NCBI GenBank assembly: GCA_947069175.1
Contig: CAMTDV010000009.1
Location: 10,239,663 to 10,303,662, forward strand
Direction of reading: 5' to 3'
Origin: Scalesia atractyloides
Lineage: Eukaryota > Streptophyta > Magnoliopsida > Asterales > Asteraceae
DNA: 64,000 bases
Below, in pieces: positions 12,433 to 22,160 of this stretch (its first letter is position 1; the number at the start of each line of letters is the position of its first letter). The translations under genes and the position numbers were made by a program. The notes under the pieces were generated by a model that was not told the DNA's origin, did not search any database, and was given only the letters and a program-made list of their open reading frames with translations.

Positions 12433-13432
12433 CATTTATAATACCGATTTTAATTAATCTTATTACTTAAGCGACTTCGTCTTCTTCGTTCAAAACACAG
12501 ACAACGGTTAACTAACAGTTATTTGTTAAATTAATCTAACGAATTTATAAACAATTGCAATGTATTGAACAGAAAAGGGTTTAGGGAATGATTGTACCGA
12601 ACTGATCGTCTTTCTTCAGAAGTCCGGCAAAGATCGTCGGCTCTGTTTTGGGAACTCCTTCTGTTCGGATTCAATAATCAGTTTGGATGAATTAGATGTG
12701 AAATTGAACTACTGAGTAACGATTATCAGTAGGTTTGAATGATACCGATTAACAGCGAGTTTCCGAAAAATCCAGAAGTTTTCCGGCGAAAACAGAAAAT
12801 CCGGCAATGTCGTCTGGGGTTGATTCTGGGTGATGGAGTGACGTTAGAATTTGTCTAGTAATGGGTTAAAACAGAAAAAGTCGAGGTATTTACCGTGTAG
12901 ATGAAAGTCCCGGTTTTCCGGCGACTTGCAGAGAATTCCGGCGAGTGAAATTTCTTGCGACAGAGATTCTTCAGAGGTTTAAGGTGAGTGGGGTTGATGT
13001 CAGTATGAGCTCTAAGATCTTGTTTTAGAGTAAGAAGAAAGGATGGAATGAATTCGGTTTTCCGGCGGAAATTTTCGGTTAATTTGCAGAGAATTCCGGC
13101 TACTGCGGCGAGGTTTTTTTGAGCGAAAAGAAGAGTGTAATCTTGAAAAACTCGCGAGCTCACTGATGAATAAAGTATAACTCAGGTTTAAGTGTATTTC
13201 CGGTTTCGAATTCAACACTTTTCGGTTATGGTCCGATGATTTGAACGAGTGCCATTAAGGTCTTTCAGTTATAACCGGCGTGGGTGTAAACGTATCCGTT
13301 ATGACAAAAGAAAACGTTAAAGATTGACGATTTCGTCGGGATTTCCGGCATCAGTGACTTGAGTGACCGAATTCGGCTTCAGTTTTTTTATTATATGTAT
13401 TAATTGAATCAATATGTAAACAAAAATCACAA

Positions 13433-13511
13433 GTGGCGGAGCGGTTGGAGGGATGTGAGTTAAGACTTTGCATGATGCTCGGCTGACCCGGGTTCGAAAC
13501 CCGGCTTCAAC
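13433..13511 (+). other. tRNA-Ser/Leu-like module, antisense to E2 5' LTR
   Basis: GTGGCGGAGCGG, then CCCGGGTTCGAAACCCGG with fully paired T stem, then TTTTATTTTT. Confidence 0.7.
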
Positions 13512-13739
13512 ATTTTATTTTTAAATCACTATTTTTAGTACATTTTCAAATATAAATTTTATATTCTAATATACTTATTAATTATGTATCGTTTAAAATT
13601 AACTTGAGCATTAAATACGCAACGAAGTTTTTAACAGGTTGTTCGGTTAATAAACGAAGCGGGTTTGGTAAATCTGGTTTTTGACGGATGTTACACGCTG
13701 TAAGATGTTAAGTTTAATAAAAACCGGTATTTTAACCAG

Positions 13740-13982
13740 GTTAGACACACAGTCCAGCTGTGGACTGTGTGCAACGTTAAACAACGGGTCCCGGGTTCGA
13801 GACCTGTTATGTGCACCGGTTCGACATAATTAAAATCCTTTTTAAAATAAATGAATTATGAATAAATAAATAGTATATAAATATAATTAAAAACAAAATA
13901 TTTCGGGTTAGACACGTAGCTCAGTTGGTAGAGCTGCGTGCATGCGTACGGGAGGTCACAAGTTCGAGCCTCACCCAGCGCA
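13740..13982 (+). other. Sense tRNA-like modules 2 and 1 of E1 LTR
   Basis: Module 2 at 13740-13820 has hairpin arms CACACAGTCCA/TGGACTGTGTG with loop GCTG, one base different from other copies, and B-box GGTTCGAGACC. Module 1 at 13906-13982 has A-box TAGCTCAGTTGG and B-box AGTTCGAGCC. The spacing of 166 bp matches the other LTRs. Confidence 0.75.
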
Positions 13983-14479
13983 TACATACACAAGTCCGAA
14001 CCGGTCAACAGTCAAAGTCAACGGTCAACGGTCAACCCAAAAAGTCAACATTTTTTTATATTTTTATTTATTTATTTAATTTAAAAATCAATTAAAAATA
14101 CTTAAAGATAATATTTTTAAAGTTAGAAAATGACCTTAAGCTCACAAAAATATATCTAAAAAATTCTATTAAAACTGTTAATAAAATCCACTTATTTACC
14201 GTACCTTTTCGTTATTATTTAGGTTAGTTATTCCTCGTCGATCAACTCTCTAAACTCGTGCGCATTCAACACCATCAAACGAACGCACCCAATGTGAGTG
14301 AATCTCTACAAATTCCCCGTTTTAATCACATTTTGGGGTGTATCATGTGTCATATTATTTATTATATTTAAACACTTGTACATCCATCATACCCATGATC
14401 AAATGTGTATTCAATATGTATCAACTGTTTATGTGGTTAATGTTTAGATTAAATTTATCATTTTCAGTACATACATCAT

Positions 14480-14660
14480 CATAGGCCGTCTGTTCCCCAT
14501 TACATATGAGCGGAACCGTTCCCCATTACCTATGAGCTGAACGAGGCGTTGCCAACATACGATCGGCTCCGTTTGATTGAGCCTTGATCGCACATACATC
14601 ATCATAGGCCGTCCGTTCCCCATTACCTATGAGCGGAACGTGATGTTGCCAACATATACA
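14480..14660 (+). repeat. LTR minisatellite of E1
   Basis: Imperfect repeats of CATAGGCCGT, GTTCCCCATTACCTATGAGC and a GGCTCCGTTTGATTGAGCC segment. The second sequence is the complement of repeats in the lone LTR at 55402-58011, and the third matches E3. Confidence 0.75.
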
Positions 14661-15103
14661 TTATCATTCATGTCGTATACTCATGCAAGGTGTTTTGTTA
14701 TTGTTTGTTATTGTATGTTTATTTACGTTTGCTCACATATGATTATTGCACAATTTTTCCATATTAAATATAACAAGAAATCAATAATAAATGTTTTCTA
14801 ACAAGGTTCACTCGCCAACTTTTGTTGACCAAAAAACCCCCATTTTTACACATGATACAGGTGATCCAGTTGCAGCAAGAAACATATAGGACGGCTTAGA
14901 AGAATAAATCGGTTTAGGCTTTGGATTGCTTATTTAGTTACTTTTTCCTTGTAATTGAATGAACTTGTTTGGAATATTGAAGTTGTAATTTTGAATTTAA
15001 TAAATATGAAACATATTAGTAAACATCATGAGCTTTGGTGATAACCCAATTATGCCCCGACTCTTATTCCGCTGCGGGTCGGGGTGTGACAATATATACA
15101 CAC

Positions 15104-15520
15104 ATATATATAGGGGAAGGTTCATCGGGAAACACTAAAAAAGTGGGGAACCATGCATTTAACATGTTAAAAATCAATTTGAAAAAAAAATCTAGAGCTT
15201 TTGCGTATAAATACATGTGGAATCCTTTTAAATAAAAAAAATCAAAACCTAAAAAAACTCTGAAAAATCAGTAAAATAAAGGTAAAATTATTTTTTTACA
15301 ATTGTTTTTTATTGGAATAGCTTCTACACGTCTTTACATACAAAAGCTCCGAAAAAAAATTGAAATTTATTTAGCAATTTATATTGAATTTTTAAGATAT
15401 ATTTAACATGTTAAATACACTGTTTCTCGGTTCACCATTTTATATTGAATTTTTAAGATATATTTAACATGTTAAATACACTGTTTCTCGGTTCACCATT
15501 GAACCTTGCACTATATATAT
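15104..15520. mobile_element. MITE-like element with terminal inverted repeats
   Basis: The left end ATATATATAGGGGAAGGTTCA is mirrored at the right by TTGAACCTTGCACTATATATAT, one or two mismatches. No coding capacity. Inside, a 61-bp unit ending TTCTCGGTTCACCAT is present twice in tandem (about 15378-15438 and 15439-15500). The AT-rich ends hide any target repeat, so the superfamily is open. Confidence 0.6.
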
Positions 15521-16746
15521 AACATGGGTTTATATATATATATATATATTATAATACTAAATATTATTCATAATGCTAATATGCAAACCACCTCGTGATG
15601 TGCAAACGATGCAAACTCTAGGTTCCGAAACCTTTTTTTTAAATAGGGCATGTAATATACACAATTTTAAGCATTTCGAGCCAAGAAAATCAAAAGAGCG
15701 CCGAGTAAATATTTAAAAAACAATAATAAAACTACTTAAAAAACAACTAAAAACATACAACCATTTAGGAACCACCATTTATTGGGATAACTACGAGAAC
15801 ATGGTGAGCATAACCAAACTACTTAAAAACACACAATGTTTAAAAAAATCCATCAAAGATCACACATTTTATTTATAATAAAATCCTTTTATTATTTTTT
15901 GATTTTTTAATCGAAAATAACAATTATTGATACATGTGTGCATATTTCATATTTTTTGACAACCCCTATACAATTTCTCTTTGATCTACACTACTATCCG
16001 TAATACACTACCAATATTAGACAATTTCCCTTCCATCTACACTATCATCCGTAATACACCACTTTTTATTAATAATTTTATTATTTTTTAATCCGAATAA
16101 CCATTACTGATGCACATGTGCATATGTCATATTTCTTGATAACACCTATACAATTTATCTTCCATCTACACTACCATATGTAATACATTACCATCTACAC
16201 TACCATCCGCATTACATTACCAATATATATAATATTTCAAACTATGAAGATGTGCATCACCAACCTTTATACCATACCAAACAACATATTACATCATAAA
16301 CTAACAAATATAACCAAACCATCAACAACCAGATAAAAATAACCAAAATATGCATATGTGCGTACATCATCATTCAAATCACAAATTTCTTGTACCAAAA
16401 CACGATATATTGTGTTCATACATAATGCTGCACATGTGCAGTTTTAACATTGTACTAACACTTCTTTGTAACACAAACCATCAATATTGTTGTCCGCCAT
16501 CTCGTCAATATTCTCACCCATCACCTTTAATTTTGATTTTGCAACCTTCATATTCTTTTCCGCATGCATTTCCTTAACATCCATGTCCAATGTTTCATTA
16601 TGCTTCCGCTTACTTGTCCTCCTTTTTTTATATTTTTTTCTACATCAACATAAGGTATGGTATATATGTTCAAACAAATGACAATATCAGTAAACATGGA
16701 AAATAAAAAGTAATGCACATGTGCATCTCAACCAACTACATCATTA
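15521..16746. other. AT-rich intergenic spacer with microsatellite and dispersed palindromes
   Basis: Holds a TA microsatellite at about 15530-15550, degenerate repeats of CCATCTACACTACCATCCGT between about 15975 and 16220, and several copies of the palindrome TGCACATGTGCA or close variants. No reading frame here looks like a protein. Confidence 0.6.
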
Positions 16747-16759
16747 AATAATAAATAAC

Positions 16760-16892
16760 AGCCAAGTGGGGCTAGCTCACTTGGTAGAGGCTCTTGCCAT
16801 TTAGTGGGATGTTTTAGGTTCAATCTAGGCAAAGGGTGATCTATTTGTAAATATAGGAGTTTGGGGAGAGTAACATTAGCCATTCCAAAAAA
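16760..16892 (+). mobile_element. SINE (tRNA-derived) with 13-bp target repeats
   Basis: The 133-bp body starts AGCCAAGTGGGGCTAGCTCA. It carries A-box TAGCTCACTTGG and B-box AGGTTCAATCTAGG about 45 bases apart, a tRNA-unrelated 3' part and an A-rich end. It is flanked by perfect repeats AATAATAAATAAC at 16747-16759 and 16893-16905. SINEs move with LINE machinery; no LINE is visible in this window. Confidence 0.9.
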
Positions 16893-16905
16893 AATAATAA
16901 ATAAC

Positions 16906-17640
16906 CCTTTTAAACTTCTTATTTAACTATTATGTCCTCCATTGCATCTGGCATTCTTTTGTATCTTTTCTCCCTTGATTTCAAAACAAATGTTACCTTC
17001 TTCGCTTTTTTTCCATTAATGATCTAAAAAAATAAACAAACCATAAGATTATTAAACACACAAACTTAATGCATATGCGCATTGACATCAATTTTCTCAT
17101 TAACGTATAAACAATGCACATGTGCATCCATATGAATGACCGTATAAACTATGCACATGTGAATTAATATGAATGATCGTATAAACCTAATGCAATCCGA
17201 ATTAACTAGCAATCGCATAATGTTTTCACAATCATCAATCGCTACAGAATCATCACACCGCCATAATTTACAATTCAAACTATGCACATTACCAAAAAAG
17301 TATAATTCAATAAAAATCATATAAGCTTGACATCGAATTGGACCCAGTCCCTAAACACATATACATGGCCTATAATGACGAGAAACGAGACCATGAGACG
17401 AAATAAACCACAATTCATTGGATAGAACCACAAGTCATTAGATCTAAACGAAAAAAATACAAGTCAATAATTACTCAACGGATTGGATCTGAACTACTCG
17501 CCCCACTTGCATTAGGCGTATATAATGTATATATGTCTGGGAGCTCGGGGGCAAAAGTGAAAGTGCACTAATTTCAACGTTATTTTACTAATTCCATGAA
17601 AATAACGTTAAAAGAGAGAGATTGTTAATCATGCATCATG
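16906..17640. other. Intergenic spacer
   Basis: AT-rich, with more TGCACATGTGCA-type palindromes around 17070-17160. A hyphenated palindrome with arms AACGTTATTTT and AAAATAACGTT lies at about 17577-17612. No gene seen. Confidence 0.5.
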
Positions 17641-17833
17641 TGGTGGTTTTGATATCTGAAAGATATTTCCAGCGATGACAATATCATCTACATACACTAA
17701 TAAAACAACAAGCACATTAGTTTGTTTCAAAACAAACAAAGAATGATCACACACACTTTTCACAAATCCAATCTTAGTTAACACATCAATAATTTTCTCA
17801 TTCCATTTTCCAGGTGGTTGTTTAAGACCATAT
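17640..17833 (-). pseudogene. E7 copia reverse transcriptase, C-terminal fragment
   Basis: On the - strand the frame reads YGLKQPPGKWNEKIIDV and, further on, VYVDDIVIAGN, the RVT_2 active-site motif of Ty1/copia elements. It continues the RT at 54812-55401, split exactly by E5 with target repeat CATAT (17829-17833 and 54812-54816). It stops shortly after the YVDD motif near 17650. The rest of RT, RNase H and the 3' LTR are missing. Confidence 0.9.
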
Positions 17834-20135
17834 TATGACAACCCGAATCTTCCCGTTAGTTCCATTAATACGTTGTAATCTCGTAAAAATTAATAAACGT
17901 GATTTAATATAATTGGCTAATTTCATTTAAGTGTACATATATGCTTATATTATGAATGGTAATGTATTTAAGTATATTAGATAATAAGTAAATATGGTCG
18001 CACACTTGATTTGAATTCAAAAAATATATATGCATGTGTATAGAAAGCACATGGTCCCCACACATCCAGTCAAACACCCCCACCTGTATTTATGTGTGCA
18101 CTTAAATGACCGCACACCTATTTAATTCAAACCTAAATTCCATTTCGTGACCGCACACCTCCATATCTGGGCCCATCACAACCCAAACAAGCAGTCGCAC
18201 ACCCTCCTATCAGTATAAATACCTAGGTTGCCCAAAACCCTAGGACTCTTTTCCTAAACATCTGACGGCAGCTTTTCCTCTGCAACATTCCTTTCACCCT
18301 TTCTTTCACAAAACATTCCCTTCTCTCTGCCAACATTTCCTTTTTATTATTTCTAAAGATCCAAGGCAGCTTTTCTTATAAAGCTTCTCTCTTTTTGAAG
18401 ATCCTTCTTCTTATCTCACACTCTCTGTCATTCCACTAATTGTCCAGGTTAGTATATATTCCTAATGTGTTCTATATTTGTGTTCTTCACCTATTTTGAC
18501 ACTAAATGTTTAGAAAGTATTTATGATTCATGGTAGTGAAATGTTACATCTTGATAAAAATGCTAGTTAGTGTAAAGGATAATTCTTGTTGATGTTAGTA
18601 TGATAAAGGTATGATAATATGCTCATAAATCAAATATGGTACTTGATGATATGCATAGTAGATTAACATCTAGGGTCATACAAGAATCAAAGTGCCTATT
18701 GTTGATTTGGCGAATAGATTATCGTACAAAAAAGGGGATGTGATTTTATAAGATAATGATGATCATGGAGAGTGTAGAAATGTATATCTATTTTCTGATG
18801 ATTTGTGTACGATGAATAAGAATATTAAGTATCATAAAGATTGACGAATAAATCTGTATTTTGTTGTTTTGAAATGAATAATGCTGAAATGGAAAACTGG
18901 TTGGATTTACTTGATATCGCACACTCTCACTCGCACACTCCTATCTCGTACATATTTTAATTCACAATGTACAGCTTGTCTTGCATAACCGAACATGTGC
19001 CAAGCAACCGCACACACTCCCAGGTGTGCCACACACTCTATTGAGCTATAATTATTTGGGCCGCTCACAGCACTGGACCATAGAAACTCTAGAGATTGGG
19101 TTGCACACTTACAGTGGGCCCAACATTACCTTTGTTGGCTACATGAACTATTCATAAATGACCCGCATTTTTTACGTGATATGTGATGTCGCAGTTTGTG
19201 TGCTATGTGTTAGAATACATGTAGAAAAAAATATGTGACTTTCTTGTATACGAATCTGATATAAACTGGTAACCATAAAAGGACGTGGTTGACCAACTTA
19301 AAATAAGCAAATTATCTGCCGAGCTAAGCAAAGGTGAGTTCACACACTTACTAAAAACATTTGTTCCCGGTGGTTGGGAACGAAATACACTTTCCCTGGT
19401 TTAGGATTGCCTAGTATTCCGGGAAGGAATACTACTAAAATACTTTTTAAATTTCATGTCTCAAGTGTACTAAACACAACTCTATCACGAAATCCCCACT
19501 TTCTATACTGATTAATCGCCTGGCCTGGTGAACGGGTTGTTAGTTGATAGCGCTATTAGGTCTCACAAACCTCACACTGTGCCGAGGAGGACGGGCGTGA
19601 ACTAGTATGCCTTGGCAACCGTCAATGATGATAGACATTGACAAACGGGGCAACAACAATGCAAACGTCGCATGTCTTCGGTATTACGCAGTTTAATAGC
19701 TTACCGATGGGGTAGCTCCCCATGACATACATGATTTATAATGAGTAAACTTAACAACTATGTTTTTGGAAATAAAATTGGAATGCCATGAACTCGCCAA
19801 CTTTATTGTTGACACTCTACTGCATGCTTTCAGGACCGTAGGTACAACTTGGCAGCTTGCAGCGGAGGAGTGTAGTGGTTGCATCAAACCTTTGTTGGGT
19901 TCCAAATAAAATCCATGAACTTTAAACTATTATCTGGATTATTAAACTGTTGAACTTTATGCTTCCGCTATTAACTCTAAACGTGGTTTTTGAACTTTAA
20001 CTTTAGTCACTGATTGTATTGATGTGATGTACTTACTTTACTTTATTTAATTGTTCAATATGATTAGTGGCATGATCCTGGTCAAGTCACATGCCTCGCG
20101 GTAATACTCCGCATGTGGAAACTGAGGGTGTGACA
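17834..20135 (+). repeat. E5 5' LTR
   Basis: About 2.3 kb, ending GAGGGTGTGACA. Very similar to 51825-54811, but it lacks a segment of about 100 bp present at roughly 52736-52815 and has no MITE. It is rich in scattered CGCACAC and CACACTC motifs. Confidence 0.94.
18214..18221 (+). promoter_or_regulatory. Candidate TATA box of E5 5' LTR
   Basis: TATAAATA in CAGTATAAATACCTAGG, followed by a pyrimidine-rich tract from about 18245. Identical in the 3' LTR at 52204-52211. A likely Pol II promoter; the start site is inferred only. Confidence 0.6.
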
Positions 20136-20138
20136 GAT

Positions 20139-20150
20139 TGGTATCAGAGT
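20139..20150 (+). other. E5 primer-binding site, initiator-Met tRNA
   Basis: TGGTATCAGAGT three bases after the LTR. The last base differs from the usual TGGTATCAGAGC. Confidence 0.9.
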
Positions 20151-20485
20151 CATTGGTTATAGTGAACTCGGTTTTAAAAGAAAAGTATTTTTGAGAAAAC
20201 CAGACTATAACCTGACTTATATTAAACGGACCTCAACAACACTACACTCCAACTGCAAGGCTCAACGAACTAGAATCGATAGTTTGTGGATGTATTTACT
20301 TGGTATATATGTGATGATATATGTATCGGTATGCTTAGTATACTAAATATAATTAGTAAGATACGTACGTATGTGTTATGATCAAATTCTCTTCTATCAT
20401 CATTGCTATTATTCTCGCATCATCGCTATTATTCTCGCATCACTACGGCGTCGTTCTTATTCTATGTTTTGTGGATGTGAAGAAA

Positions 20486-20621
20486 ATGAGCAGACGCGGA
20501 AGAGGTAATATCAATCTGAGAGCCAGCTGGCGACCATGATCAGCGCATGGTTGCGGAGGCTTTGGCAGCCCAGCAACAAGCAACCACTCAACCTCGAGTT
20601 TGCACTTTCAAAGCCTTCATG
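20486..20621 (+). pseudogene. E5 gag, N-terminal fragment
   Basis: ATG at 20486 gives MSRRGRGNINLRAS, then a frameshift. The other frame continues with MVAEALAAQQQATT and TFKAFMDC, the start of the chromoviral gag domain, and is then cut by E4. It resumes at 47506. The leader 20151-20485 shows no frame. Confidence 0.75.
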
Positions 20622-20626
20622 GATTG

Positions 20627-22009
20627 TGATGGAGAGGGTGAAACCCGAGCATTAAAGTGTCTAAATGGTGGATATTATGTGTGTTTTATGTGTTTACTTG
20701 CCTAGAATGAGTTGACTATGAGATATAGTTGTTTTGCAGGTAAAACACGTAACTTGGCAAAGTTATGGGAGTTAAAGCGGAAGTGGAATGCTAGAGGATG
20801 ATATTTGTAGCTCAGGTGTGATTTGGAAGCTTGTTCGGTTGCTAACGAGTTGTGAGAGTGCAAGACATATGAAGGAACGAAGCTTAGGGACTATTTGGTA
20901 ATTAATTCAAAGTGGTTTGTACTTCTATAAGCAAGGAAATGAAAGATTAAAATTTTAGGGGTTTAATTGTCATTCAATGAAAGTTGAAACAAAGAAGAAA
21001 AAGAGGAGTGAAGCCCCGATTGTCAGCGACGGTAGCCCAACCGTTAGTGACGGTTGGGTGGTGTGATTCAGAAATTAACTAGAAAGTCGCGGCCGTCACT
21101 GACGGCAAGGGACAATCAGTGACGGTTGGGTCAGCAGAAAGGAGACAACAACTTTGAACCGTCACCGACGGTCCCTGGCCGTTAGTGACGGTTTCGGTTC
21201 CGGAAAAACGTGAAATTCATGTTTTTTAAGGTATATTAGGGTTTGAGGAGTAGGAGATAAGATCATCACTTCTAAGAACAACCAAGGCACTTCCAAGGCT
21301 ACAAAGTTCAAGGCTTTTTCACTGGATTCATCACAATTCTTCATCAAATCATCAAGCCGATCATGAATTCATTCTTCTTCCAAGCTTTTGTTGATCTTGT
21401 TTGCGAGATGAGCGGCTAAAACTCTTATGGTTTCCTCCGGATCGAGGGTTTTCGTATGTTAGTTTAATTATGTGTTTATAACTTTGTTTAAGCCGGCAAT
21501 CTAAGTATTCGATGCTTTTTGCCGGTGAACTTGATTCATTGATTATAAACGGTTACTTTTGTTTAACTTTAATTCTTAATCATTCAGTTCCCGAGAGTTC
21601 TAGTAATTGGGATTTATTTGACATGGGATTAGGGTTGGTAATTGTAATTGATATTTGTTTGATAACCTCCCGTTATGTATTAATTGGAGTACTTAGTCTG
21701 CAACTATCACAATTGATGAATTAGGGTTTACACTCATGTCTATGTGAATGTTAAGTTAAACACATAGTTGATTTTAACTAGAAAATCTGAATTCCAGAGG
21801 AACCATTGTTTCTCCTATTAATAAAAACCTTGTTTTCAAAGTATTCAGTTAGATATTCTCAACTTCCAAACAAACAGTTTTCTAATTTAGTAGTTCTTAA
21901 TCAATACTTGGCATTATTACACTTTCCAAAATCCTCCTCTGGTTCGATATCCGACTTACCCTCTCTACAAAGTTAGTTGGTTTTTGCATGACACTAACGA
22001 CAGTCATCA
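20627..22009 (+). repeat. E4 5' LTR
   Basis: 1383 bp. It holds a cluster of CCGTCACTGACGG-like inverted repeats at about 21020-21190. It differs from the 3' LTR mainly by lacking a 57-bp tandem duplication. Confidence 0.95.
21018..21195 (+). repeat. Cluster of CCGTCA/TGACGG inverted repeats in E4 5' LTR
   Basis: At least six near-copies of GTCAGTGACGGT or its complement in about 170 bp, on both strands, able to pair with each other. The same cluster lies at 46457-46632 in the 3' LTR. Confidence 0.8.
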
Positions 22010-22012
22010 AAA

Positions 22013-22030
22013 TGGCGCCGTTGCCGGGGA
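22013..22030 (+). other. E4 primer-binding site, Asp tRNA
   Basis: TGGCGCCGTTGCCGGGGA three bases after the LTR matches the complement of the 3' end of plant tRNA-Asp, the primer usual for Athila-type elements. Confidence 0.92.
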
Positions 22031-22160
22031 GACGTGCGCAAAGTGTTTAATTGTTAAGTTTAGTTAGATATAAATAAAAATCCAAAAATATTTATGTTTT
22101 ATTGTGTTACGTTCAGAATTACGTGACGTTTATTTTGTTTGTGTGTGCTGGTGATCGTTA

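Larger units (their letters stand above)
4318..13695 (-). mobile_element. E2: gag-only, non-autonomous LTR retrotransposon nested in E1's LTR
   Basis: Complete element with LTRs 4318-6964 and 10978-13695 and target repeats CGCTG at 4313-4317 and 13696-13700. On the - strand the order is 5' LTR, iMet primer site, leader, gag, a tandem-repeat spacer, polypurine tract and 3' LTR. No trace of protease, RT, RNase H or integrase lies in the 4.0-kb interior. Coding capacity for gag alone resembles the described TR-GAG class. It belongs to the same family as E1 and E3, so an E3-like element could have supplied pol in trans. That dependence is inferred. Confidence 0.93.
10978..13695 (-). repeat. E2 5' LTR
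   Basis: Runs TGTCACACCCCGACCCGCAG to GGATGTTACA on the + strand, ending at the CGCTG target repeat. It carries its own minisatellite (about 11380-11540), tRNA-like modules and a roughly 37-bp segment near 13299-13335 absent from the 3' LTR. Confidence 0.95.
1..15091 (+). mobile_element. E1: Ty3/gypsy chromovirus-type LTR retrotransposon, 5' end outside window, interrupted by E2
   Basis: The element enters the window inside gag and runs through gag, a non-coding spacer, the 3' part of pol (integrase and chromodomain-like tail), a polypurine tract and a 3' LTR ending GGGTGTGACA at 15091. The 3' LTR is split by E2, with the target repeat CGCTG at 4313-4317 and 13696-13700. Protease, reverse transcriptase and most of RNase H are absent; non-coding sequence like E2's spacer lies there instead. 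Orientation follows from gag before pol and from the LTR starting TGTAACATCC right after the purine tract. The 5' LTR and primer site lie upstream of base 1, so E1's own target repeat cannot be checked. Confidence 0.9.
13701..15091 (+). repeat. E1 3' LTR, second part
   Basis: Resumes immediately after the CGCTG repeat with TAAGATGTTAAG and ends in GGGTCGGGGTGTGACA. It contains sense tRNA-like modules 2 and 1 and a minisatellite. Confidence 0.92.

Noticed and set aside
15550..17630. Helitron
   Set aside because: I looked for a TC start and a CTRR end with a preceding hairpin and found no convincing pair. The spacer is left unclassified.
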